Under the pieces are notes generated by a model that saw only the letters and a list, made by a program, of their open reading frames with translations, was not told where the DNA came from and searched no databases. 10,945 bases of DNA, taken from the NCBI GenBank assembly GCA_012735355.1, contig JAAYHP010000578.1, forward strand, positions 1-10,945, read 5' to 3'. Below are positions 1-5,673 of the stretch, piece after piece. The translations under genes and the position numbers were made by a program. Origin of the DNA: Lysinibacillus sp. GTDB lineage: Bacteria; Bacillota; Bacilli; Bacillales_A; Planococcaceae. Within the stretch, counting starts at the first letter, position 1. Each line of letters opens with the position of its first letter.

Positions 1-463
1 GATACAATATGATATAAAATTAAATATTGCCAACTGAAACGGCTATCGTTTAAAAGGTCATGTCCAACAAAACCTAAAACGAAAAGAGGGCTTGGACTAT
101 GACAAATGCTTAACAGCACATTCGCTTCTGTTTTTGAAATTTGTTTCGTTCGCTTTAAATAGGCTATTGTAGCTGCTCCTGTTGGAAATCCTCCAAGGGC
201 GCTAATTCCGTAAGTTTTAAAATATAATTTAAATCTTGAGTAGGAATTTTCCCTTTCAGGTGTTAATCGTATAAACCATTGTGTTAAAATCAAATACGGT
301 AGTAAGTAGGGAAACAATGCTTCCATAAATAGTTCAAGACCCAGGTCTGCACCTTCATGGGCAATTCCTGGAAAGAGTAATAATAAACAAATTAGTGTTA
401 TACAAACGAATAGGTACAGTAGTGGAATAAGCCATCAACTCTTTTCAACTTTTTGTTTTCCAT
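1..463 (-). CDS. ylbJ: YlbJ-family sporulation membrane protein, partial, with apparent frameshift near the start
   Basis: An open frame of 144 codons runs leftward from 434 off the window edge. It encodes hydrophobic segments (about 434-375 and 315-280) and then ALGGFPTGAATIAYLKRTK and SPSPLFVLGFVG. These match in layout the SGFPAGAK and NPLFIFGAV motifs of YlbJ, a predicted membrane protein needed for heat-resistant spores and made under sigma E in B. subtilis. Position and divergent orientation to ylbL also fit. The frame has no usable start: a TGA at 437-435 comes just before it, and the first in-frame ATG (326) lies inside a conserved segment and has no ribosome site. The only good ATG (463) is in another frame, encodes MENKKLKRV and stops at 398. 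One added base near 433-440 would join that start to the membrane segment. The motifs differ enough from B. subtilis YlbJ that this could be a diverged family member. The family call is fairly sure, the exact name less so. Confidence 0.6.
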
Positions 464-585
464 TTAACCAAATGCTAAACTAATATATGCTTGTTTACTG
501 TTTTTTAGGATAAAGAGAAAAAACCTTCGTCCTTCAACGGCGATGCTGTTTTTTGTTAGAAGCTAACTCAGGAGGTGCTAGTAGT

Positions 586-1641
586 TTGAAGTGGAAACCA
601 TTTATAACTTTTACAATCGTTTTTCTAACTGCAATATTTCTCTCTTTTTATAAGCTGGATTATTATATTATGAAACCCGGAAGCGCCTATGATGTTAGCC
701 TATTCGTTACGGTAGAAAATGGGGACTTAGACGATGAAGGTACTTTGAGTTTAATGACGGTAGCGATGGGACGAGCAACCCCGATTACATACATTGTTGC
801 CTATTTTAAAGAATTCGAAGAAATCATAAAATTGGAAGATGTACTTCATAAAGAAGAAGACGAACGGGAATATAACATCCGTCAATTAAAGTTGATGACT
901 GATTCCCAATTTAATGCGATATACGTTGCCTATCAAAAAGCAGGCTTACCTTTTACCGTTGATTATCAGGGAATTACAGTGTTAAATGTATTGTCTGGTG
1001 GTGCTAGTGATGGCAAGTTAGAACCGGGGGATAAGATCGAAGAAGCGGATGGCCAAATCATTAAAAAAGCTGAAGATTTATTAGCTGTTTTGGAAAAGAA
1101 AAAAGAAAATGATGAAGTGAACCTTGTTATTAATCGAAAAGATGAATTATTAGATCGAGTTATTCAGTTAAAGGAAATTCCAAATAGTGACGGAAAAATC
1201 GGTCTAGGTATTACTTATTCAGAAAATAAATCTATTAAAACGGATCCTAAAGTAAAAGTGGATGCCAATGATATCGGCGGTCCTTCAGCGGGATTGATGT
1301 TTACATTAGAAATTTTAAATCAACTGTTAGAGGAAGATATAACGAAGGGATATTTGATTGCAGGTACCGGAGAAATATATGAAGATGGTTCGGTAGGACG
1401 AATCGGTGGCATCGAGAAGAAGGTTGTGGCTGCCCATGAAGATGGAATGGAAATTTTCTTCGTACCGGATGATGAAATTAGCGAGGAAGCGATGAAAGCA
1501 AATCCTAATATCCTTTCAAATTATGAAGCAGCTTTAAAAACAGCGAAAAAAATAAAAACGGATATGGAGATTGTGCCGGTTAAAACGATTGATGATGCGT
1601 TACAGTTTTTAGAGGAATTGCCGGAGAAATATGAACAGTAG
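586..1641 (+). CDS. ylbL: YlbL/DdcP membrane-anchored PDZ and Lon-like serine protease
   Basis: In B. subtilis this protein (also called DdcP) clears the division inhibitor YneA so that cells leave the DNA damage checkpoint. The 351-residue product has a single N-terminal membrane anchor (about 5-23) followed by the family signature LDYYIMKPGSAYDV. A PDZ domain lies at about 115-195 (LEPGDKIEEADG inside it) and a Lon-type proteolytic domain at about 215-325. The catalytic serine is S234 in DIGGPSAGLMF and the lysine is K279 in GGIEKKVVAA, the same numbers I recall for the B. subtilis dyad. I chose the TTG at 586 because AGGAGGT at 570-576 lies 9 bases before it. The frame is open back to a TTG at 553, but that longer version would put the ribosome site inside the gene. 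No good promoter is visible in the 100 bases upstream. The gene stands alone and converges on ylbM. Confidence 0.93.
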   Translation: MKWKPFITFTIVFLTAIFLSFYKLDYYIMKPGSAYDVSLFVTVENGDLDDEGTLSLMTVAMGRATPITYIVAYFKEFEEIIKLEDVLHKEEDEREYNIRQLKLMTDSQFNAIYVAYQKAGLPFTVDYQGITVLNVLSGGASDGKLEPGDKIEEADGQIIKKAEDLLAVLEKKKENDEVNLVINRKDELLDRVIQLKEIPNSDGKIGLGITYSENKSIKTDPKVKVDANDIGGPSAGLMFTLEILNQLLEEDITKGYLIAGTGEIYEDGSVGRIGGIEKKVVAAHEDGMEIFFVPDDEISEEAMKANPNILSNYEAALKTAKKIKTDMEIVPVKTIDDALQFLEELPEKYEQ

Positions 1642-1714
1642 GTAGGCTGTCTAATAAGTAGTTATTAGATTTGGTGATTTAAGTGAGGGGTAGCGAGTAT
1701 CTGTCGCGCAACAC

Positions 1715-1830
1715 TTAGACTAGACGCAAAGAAAAGCTTTCCTGCGGGACCCCGAGTCTCGGGACACCGCAAGGGTCAGCGAAGAGGAGGCCGGGCTCTT
1801 GATGCGCGTCCGCTCGAAGTGAAAACCACC
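1715..1830. repeat. GC-rich intergenic repeat of the Bacillaceae dispersed type
   Basis: A GC-rich block interrupts otherwise AT-rich DNA between the converging ends of ylbL and ylbM. It reads AAGCTTTCCTGCGGG, then GGACACCGCAAGGG, GAAGAGGAGGC, GCGCGTCCGC and GAAGTGAAAACC. This order of blocks is one I know from repetitive non-coding elements scattered between genes in many Bacillaceae. An internal palindrome CCCGAG-T-CTCGGG sits at 1751-1763. The block has no open frame of note and no T-run next to the palindrome, so it is not a simple terminator. Only one copy lies in this window, so the repeat status rests on recall and base composition. The boundaries are approximate. Confidence 0.55.
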
Positions 1831-1840
1831 ATATCCAAAG

Positions 1841-3049
1841 TCACATCCGAATTGGCGGGGTTTTATAATCTCCGTCAATTTTATTTTTTGAATACAGTTC
1901 GAGCCCTAATCCATATATTTCAGATGCACGAATATCGATGGCTAGCATCGGATCTTTCACTTGGGCAACGCGGCTAATTAAAGGTAAAGGGAAATCTTTT
2001 TTTCGTTCGGACAAATAAGCTTGTCCTTTCGACGTCATTCCAAGTAGTCGAATATAGGTAGGATGTTGGAATTGATGTAATTCTTCCTTCGTTATCCCTG
2101 TGAATATATGGGTAAGCATTCGTTGCAATCGGGTCCATGTATAACGTTTAGATTTAATCAATGACATAAATTCAGAAAAACTATTCGCTTGTTTTGCGTG
2201 TTTAATTAAAGCATTTTCGATTCCTTCTGAAACGTCAGCAAAGGCGGTCAACTGTTCAGGAGAATTTCGCAACAATCCATATTTTAAAAGAGGCCAAAAT
2301 GTTTCCCAATGTACGAAAGTAGAAAATTGTTGTTGCCATTTATGTAGCTCACTAAAGGTCGTTTCAGGTACGTAAGAGCGAATTTCTTCAAGGTTTTTAT
2401 GTTCAAAAATCGCTTTACGAATTCCTGTTGCGCTCGCGATATTTGATTTTTCATTAATGGAATCATGATAGCCTGCACTCACTCTTTGGATAGTGGCAGG
2501 TTGTATGGATACATTAAATTTTTTTGCTGCAGCGATATAATGGTAGCCGAGTATATTGTTTGGTTGGGATAAATCGATACAAGGTTGATTTTTCATTCGT
2601 TGCAGTTGTTCATAGGCCAAATATAGGCTTTTTGGATAACTAATTCCGGTTGATACAAATTGTTTAATGAGACGATTATATTCATCAAAATTTTCTTCTA
2701 TGAGATTGGCGGTGTTTAAAAAAGGTTCTATGTTCCCTTGTTCACTTCCAAAAGCAAAGACATCGCATTTCATTGCATCGAGAAGAAAAATAGCGCCTTC
2801 TGCAAAAATAGGTGCATTTGCGGTGCTATAAACATAGGGTAATTCTATGACGATATCGACGCCGTTATAAAGTGCCATTTTTGTTCGATGCCATTTAGAG
2901 ACGAGGGCTGGTTCTCCTCTTTGCAGAAAATTTCCGCTCATTACAGCGACTACTACGTCGGCATTTGTGATTTTTTTTGATTCGTTAACATGATATAAAT
3001 GACCATTGTGGAATGGATTGTATTCAACGACGATGCCGACCGCTTTCAT
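1841..3049 (-). CDS. ylbM: TmcAL, tRNA(Met) cytidine acetate ligase
   Basis: TmcAL uses acetate and ATP to make N4-acetylcytidine at the wobble base (C34) of elongator tRNA-Met, aiding correct reading of AUG. The 402-residue product is near the usual length (about 400-415). It opens with MKAVGIVVEYNPFHNGHLYH, in which H14-N15-G16-H17 is the HIGH-like motif of nucleotidyltransferase folds. FLQRGEPALVSKW (41-53), QPNNILGYHY (162-171), IQRVSAGYHD (187-196) and ASATGIRKAI (205-214) are further family blocks. The ATG at 3049 is preceded by AGAGGAGC at a good distance. The gene has its own promoter (TTGTCA, 17 bp, TATAAT on the minus strand) and diverges from ylbN-rpmF. No clear terminator follows; transcription runs toward the GC-rich repeat and the end of ylbL. 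Confidence 0.94.
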   Translation of the reverse strand: MKAVGIVVEYNPFHNGHLYHVNESKKITNADVVVAVMSGNFLQRGEPALVSKWHRTKMALYNGVDIVIELPYVYSTANAPIFAEGAIFLLDAMKCDVFAFGSEQGNIEPFLNTANLIEENFDEYNRLIKQFVSTGISYPKSLYLAYEQLQRMKNQPCIDLSQPNNILGYHYIAAAKKFNVSIQPATIQRVSAGYHDSINEKSNIASATGIRKAIFEHKNLEEIRSYVPETTFSELHKWQQQFSTFVHWETFWPLLKYGLLRNSPEQLTAFADVSEGIENALIKHAKQANSFSEFMSLIKSKRYTWTRLQRMLTHIFTGITKEELHQFQHPTYIRLLGMTSKGQAYLSERKKDFPLPLISRVAQVKDPMLAIDIRASEIYGLGLELYSKNKIDGDYKTPPIRM

Positions 3050-3117
3050 TTAAGTGCTCCTCTCTCTAGAAATTTCCCTTTAAAGTATCTAAAAATAAGT
3101 TTTAAGTTTATACTGAG

Positions 3118-3146
3118 ATTATAGTATCCTTTTTACAATGTGACAA
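3118..3146 (-). promoter_or_regulatory. Sigma A-type promoter of ylbM
   Basis: On the minus strand the -35 TTGTCA is at 3146-3141 and a perfect -10 TATAAT is at 3123-3118, with a 17-bp spacer. It points at ylbM, whose ATG is about 70 bases further on. The -35 lies within the left arm of the inverted repeat at 3137-3146. Confidence 0.75.
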
Positions 3147-3177
3147 GAAAATATCTTGACATCTAAATTGTCACATT
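3137..3177. promoter_or_regulatory. Inverted repeat overlapping both divergent promoters, candidate shared operator
   Basis: The arms AATGTGACAA (3137-3146) and TTGTCACATT (3168-3177) are a perfect 10-bp inverted repeat separated by 21 bp. Their centres are 31 bp apart, about three helical turns. The left arm covers the ylbM -35 and the right arm fills most of the ylbN -35/-10 spacer. It is placed to let one regulator act on both directions. I do not recognise the motif as the site of a known Bacillus regulator. Part of the symmetry could come from the TTGTCA/TTGACA hexamers, although the right arm is not a -35. Confidence 0.45.
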
Positions 3178-3184
3178 ATATAAT
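3156..3184 (+). promoter_or_regulatory. Consensus sigma A promoter of ylbN-rpmF
   Basis: TTGACA (3156-3161) and TATAAT (3179-3184) are both perfect consensus hexamers with the ideal 17-bp spacer, about 30 bases before the ylbN start. Such a strong promoter fits the need to make L32 in ribosomal amounts. Confidence 0.88.
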
Positions 3185-3213
3185 CAACATTGTTGTCTCG
3201 GGGTGATTCAAGA

Positions 3214-3744
3214 ATGAAATGGTCAATTCATCAATTATCAAAGTATCGCCAAACAGGAATGCCGATTGATACGATTATACAATTGGATGACGTGAAAAAG
3301 CGAAATCAAGAAATTCGCGATATTGCACCCGTTCATGTAAAAGGGCACAGTACAATCGGACAATCACAAATGACCTGTCAATTTACAATGGCAACGACAT
3401 TAACATTGCCATGCGCTCGGACGTGGGAAGATGTTGAATATCCTATAGAGGTAGAGACAGTTGAAGTTTTCAGCTGGATCGATAAAGAGCTTCGAGGGAA
3501 CGACGATGAAGATATCCATTACATAGATGGAGAAGTCATCGATTTGACACCAGTCTTAGAAGTATTGATTTTACTTGAAGTGCCGATGCAAGTGTTTAAA
3601 GAAGGTACTGAAAACACAGTAAAAGGTGGAAAAGACTGGAGTTATTCAACAGATGAAGACGAGAGTCAAAAGGTAAATGACGAACCAAAAGTGGATCCAA
3701 GACTGGCTAGTTTAGCTAAGTTTTTTGATCAAACAGATGAATAG
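3214..3744 (+). CDS. ylbN: YlbN, DUF177/YceD family protein cotranscribed with rpmF
   Basis: This 176-residue protein belongs to the DUF177 (YceD) family, whose genes sit just before rpmF in very many bacteria. The biochemical role is not settled; in plants and some bacteria relatives are linked to 23S rRNA processing or accumulation. Visible family features are the N-terminal MKWSIHQLSKY, the central MATTLTLPCARTWEDVEYPI block, an acidic stretch, and the C-terminal DPRLASLAKFFDQ. I chose the ATG at 3214 because GGGGTGA (3200-3206) lies 7 bases before it. An upstream in-frame TTG at 3190 would add eight residues, would leave only about 5 bases after the -10, and has no ribosome site. The gene ends 24 bases before rpmF with no terminator between, so the two form an operon. 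Confidence 0.9.
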   Translation: MKWSIHQLSKYRQTGMPIDTIIQLDDVKKRNQEIRDIAPVHVKGHSTIGQSQMTCQFTMATTLTLPCARTWEDVEYPIEVETVEVFSWIDKELRGNDDEDIHYIDGEVIDLTPVLEVLILLEVPMQVFKEGTENTVKGGKDWSYSTDEDESQKVNDEPKVDPRLASLAKFFDQTDE

Positions 3745-3768
3745 ATAATCTGCAAGGAGGTGCCAATC

Positions 3769-3942
3769 ATGGCTGTACCATTTAGAAGAACTTCTAAAAC
3801 TGCAAAAAGAAAACGCCGTACTCATTACAAATTATCAGTACCAGGTATGGTAGCTTGTCCAAACTGTGGTGAAGCAACATTATCTCACCATGTTTGTAAA
3901 TCTTGCGGACATTACAAAGGTAAAGAAGTTGTAAGTAAATAA
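3769..3942 (+). CDS. rpmF: Ribosomal protein bL32
   Basis: The 57-residue product [20 protein letters not shown]... is bL32 of the large ribosomal subunit. A basic N-terminal tail that threads into rRNA is followed by a zinc ribbon with C30-x2-C33 and C43-x2-C46, so this is the zinc-binding (C+) form. The ATG at 3769 lies 8 bases after AAGGAGG (3754-3760). A GTG at 3760 overlaps that ribosome site and is not the start. It is the last gene of the ylbN-rpmF operon and is followed by a strong terminator. Confidence 0.97.
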   Translation: MAVPFRRTSKTAKRKRRTHYKLSVPGMVACPNCGEATLSHHVCKSCGHYKGKEVVSK

Positions 3943-3968
3943 TGCGTGACTTCGAAGTGCGCTAAGAC

Positions 3969-4012
3969 AAAAGGCTATTAGAGTGACCATGGCTCTCTAA
4001 TAGCCTTTTTTC
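3969..4012 (+). terminator. Intrinsic terminator of ylbN-rpmF
   Basis: The arms AAGGCTATTAGAG (3971-3983) and CTCTAATAGCCTT (3995-4007) pair perfectly over 13 bp around an 11-base loop. A run of six T (4006-4011) follows, and an A-rich left flank extends the stem. Confidence 0.92.
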
Positions 4013-4053
4013 TACATTTTTTTAAATCTATTGGATAAAATTTGAACCCTTTC

Positions 4054-4082
4054 TTGTCAAAACTGAAATCCTTTATTACTAT
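4054..4082 (+). promoter_or_regulatory. Possible promoter of the crotonase-like gene
   Basis: TTGTCA (4054-4059), a 17-bp spacer and TACTAT (4077-4082) lie about 50 bases before the start at 4132. The -10 matches only four of six consensus bases. A promoter is needed here because a strong terminator stands just upstream. Confidence 0.35.
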
Positions 4083-4131
4083 GAAATCATGAAGTGTTAT
4101 GTTGCAATAATAAAAAAAGGGGATGTAAGTT

Positions 4132-4902
4132 TTGTCTTATTTAATCGATAAAAAGGACGGCATACTAACATTTACCATCAATCGAGAAGAAAAAAGAAAT
4201 GCGGTTAACGACGAAGTGATGGATGGTTTAAAAAAAGTAGTGAAGTATATTAAAGAAAATAAAGATGTACGCTTTTTAGTCGTTACCGGTGCCGGGGATA
4301 AGGCTTTCTGTTCCGGAGGAGATTTAACGGAATTTCATAATTTGAAAACAGAAGAAGAAGCCTTTGGCATGTTAAGTAAAATGGGGAATATTTTGTTTGA
4401 ATTGGCAACTTTACACGTACCTACGATTGCTTTAATTAACGGTACAGCGGTTGGCGGTGGTTGTGAAATTGCTACAGCTTGCGATTTCCGCCTAGTTGCA
4501 AGTCACGCGAAATGCGGTTTTATTCAAGGTACGTTAGGAATTACGACCGGTTGGGGTGGCGGTACATATTTATTCGAAAGAGGACTTCGCCACGACCGGG
4601 CATTAAAAATGTTAGTAGATGCGCGAGTCTATGATGCACAGCTTCTCTATGATATTGGTTGGGCGATGAGAATATTTGATGGTTCAAAGGAAGAAGCGTT
4701 AGAAGCGTTTATTGAAGATATGAAAAAAATCGATCCGGGAGTTCATCGCGCTTATAAAGAAATTGAACTGCGCAAGTGGAGAGAACGCAATATGTATGGT
4801 CGAGTGATGGAAGAAATTCGAGTTTGTGCAAAGCTTTGGGAAAGTGAAGAACATGCAAAAGCGGTGGAGAAATTTTTATCGAAATCCAACTCTAAAAAAT
4901 AA
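4132..4902 (+). CDS. Enoyl-CoA hydratase/isomerase (crotonase) family protein
   Basis: The 256-residue product has the size and motifs of a single-domain crotonase. CSGGDL (60-65) and NGTAVGGGCEIATACD (103-118) carry the backbone NH groups that form the oxyanion hole for the CoA thioester. E112 matches the first catalytic glutamate of rat mitochondrial hydratase (E144). The second (E164, in the usual QPE block) is replaced by Q132 in GFIQGTLG, and the next block reads TGWGGGTYL. ACDFRL and WGG recall the ethylmalonyl-CoA/methylmalonyl-CoA decarboxylase branch (ECHDC1, YgfG) rather than hydratases, so a decarboxylase or other thioester reaction is possible; the substrate cannot be told. The TTG start follows AAGGGGA (4117-4123) by 8 bases. 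The gene stands alone between two terminators. No beta-oxidation genes are adjacent. B. subtilis lacks it at this locus; I recall a similar gene here in the B. cereus group. Confidence 0.85.
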   Translation: MSYLIDKKDGILTFTINREEKRNAVNDEVMDGLKKVVKYIKENKDVRFLVVTGAGDKAFCSGGDLTEFHNLKTEEEAFGMLSKMGNILFELATLHVPTIALINGTAVGGGCEIATACDFRLVASHAKCGFIQGTLGITTGWGGGTYLFERGLRHDRALKMLVDARVYDAQLLYDIGWAMRIFDGSKEEALEAFIEDMKKIDPGVHRAYKEIELRKWRERNMYGRVMEEIRVCAKLWESEEHAKAVEKFLSKSNSKK

Positions 4903-4950
4903 TGTATATTTTTAAGAATAGCATTGAGTAAACATATACTTGTTTTTTGA

Positions 4951-4996
4951 AAATAGGTTACGACAAAATTTTTATAAGTCGCAACCTATTTTTTTC
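4951..4996 (+). terminator. Intrinsic terminator after the crotonase-like gene
   Basis: AATAGGTTACGAC (4952-4964) pairs with GTCGCAACCTATT (4978-4990) over 13 positions with one A-C mismatch, around a 13-base AT loop. A run of T follows (4989-4995). Confidence 0.85.
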
Positions 4997-5008
4997 TATG
5001 TTCTTTAA

Positions 5009-5036
5009 TTCTATTTACTCTCATTTTGCATATAGT
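5009..5036 (+). promoter_or_regulatory. Possible sigma E-type promoter of gerR
   Basis: CATATAGT (5029-5036) is close to the sigma E -10 consensus CATACA-T. A weak -35 TTCTATT (5009-5015) lies 13 bases upstream. The gene start at 5063 would then have a leader of about 20 bases. B. subtilis gerR is transcribed by sigma E in the mother cell, which makes this reading reasonable, but the -35 match is poor. Confidence 0.3.
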
Positions 5037-5062
5037 AGTAAAAAAATGAGAGGTGATAGGTT

Positions 5063-5458
5063 ATGGAAGGGAAAAGAAGGAAAGATCAGTGGACAGCTGA
5101 AGATGACGAAAAATTAGCAGAGATCGTCATTACGGCTGTTCAAAATGGAAAAACTCAATTGGAGGCTTTTGCAGAAGCTGCACAAGTACTAAATCGTACA
5201 AAGCAAGCTTGTGGTTTCCGCTGGAATAAAACATTAAGGCAACAATATGGTCAAATGTTAAACAGTGTGAGAAAGCGACCAAAACAACTGATGAGAAGCC
5301 ACTTGAAACTTGCCCTTAATAGTTTTGATGAGTTAACAGAAGCTTACAATGAATTAGAAATCAAGTATAGGGAACTTCAAACGGAGCACGATCGAGTATT
5401 AAAATGGCTTCAACAAGGTGCCATCTTCATAGAACAGCAGCAACAACAAAAGCATTAA
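5063..5458 (+). CDS. gerR: GerR/RsfA-family sporulation transcription regulator
   Basis: The 131-residue product carries an N-terminal Myb/SANT-like domain (about 5-60, with W10 and W54 as core aromatics, in QWTAEDDEKLAEIV and GFRWNKTLRQQY). This is the hallmark of the RsfA/GerR (YlbO) family of sporulation regulators. A basic linker (KRPKQLMRSH) and a C-terminal coiled coil (about 88-118, LTEAYNELEIKYRELQTEHD) likely allow dimerisation. The protein ends in a short glutamine run (QQQQQKH). Its place between rpmF and panE matches B. subtilis ylbO, renamed gerR, a sigma E-dependent gene that adjusts late sporulation genes. The product is shorter than B. subtilis GerR as I recall it (about 190 residues), with the tail reduced. 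The ATG at 5063 follows GAGAGGTGA. It is monocistronic. It might be named RsfA-family only; orthology to GerR rests on position. Confidence 0.82.
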   Translation: MEGKRRKDQWTAEDDEKLAEIVITAVQNGKTQLEAFAEAAQVLNRTKQACGFRWNKTLRQQYGQMLNSVRKRPKQLMRSHLKLALNSFDELTEAYNELEIKYRELQTEHDRVLKWLQQGAIFIEQQQQQKH

Positions 5459-5531
5459 AGGATAAACTACTTTTCTTTTTTATTGCCATTATTCATTGTG
5501 TACAAATTTATATGGAAGTAAAAGTTAATGA

Positions 5532-5560
5532 TCGAAAAGTTCAAAAATTTCCTGTATAAT
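5532..5560 (+). promoter_or_regulatory. Promoter candidate just before a hairpin, upstream of panE
   Basis: A perfect -10 TATAAT at 5555-5560 has a fair -35 TCGAAA at 5532-5537 (four of six) with a 17-bp spacer. Transcription would start near 5567, directly at the hairpin of 5571-5604. The rest of 5459-5673 shows no gene and no better promoter for panE. Confidence 0.45.
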
Positions 5561-5570
5561 ATGAATTAAG

Positions 5571-5604
5571 GGTGTGACACTCTTTTTTTGTCACACCTTT
5601 TTTT
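5571..5604 (+). terminator. Intrinsic terminator after gerR, possibly an attenuator for panE
   Basis: GGTGTGACA (5571-5579) pairs perfectly with TGTCACACC (5589-5597) around a T-rich 9-base loop, followed by seven T (5598-5604). It is 110 bases after gerR and 70 before panE. As a gerR terminator it is ordinary. Its position immediately after a TATAAT box raises the alternative that it controls read-through into panE. Confidence 0.82.
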
Positions 5605-5673
5605 CACGTCTTTGAAACGTAGTGAACTTTACATTTTGTGTGAAGAGAAAATTGATAAAAGAGGGACGCTGAT

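Noticed and set aside
1651..1668. Hairpin CTAATAA-GTAG-TTATTAG just after ylbL
   Set aside because: A 7-bp stem of A-T pairs but one, with no T-run after it; too weak to call a terminator.
2284..2478. Open frame on the minus strand inside ylbM, in another frame
   Set aside because: It lies wholly within the well-supported ylbM on the same strand, has no family motif and no ribosome site.
5020..5050. Inverted repeat CTCATTTT...AAAATGAG before gerR
   Set aside because: Eight mostly A-T pairs around a 15-base loop, easily met by chance in such AT-rich DNA.
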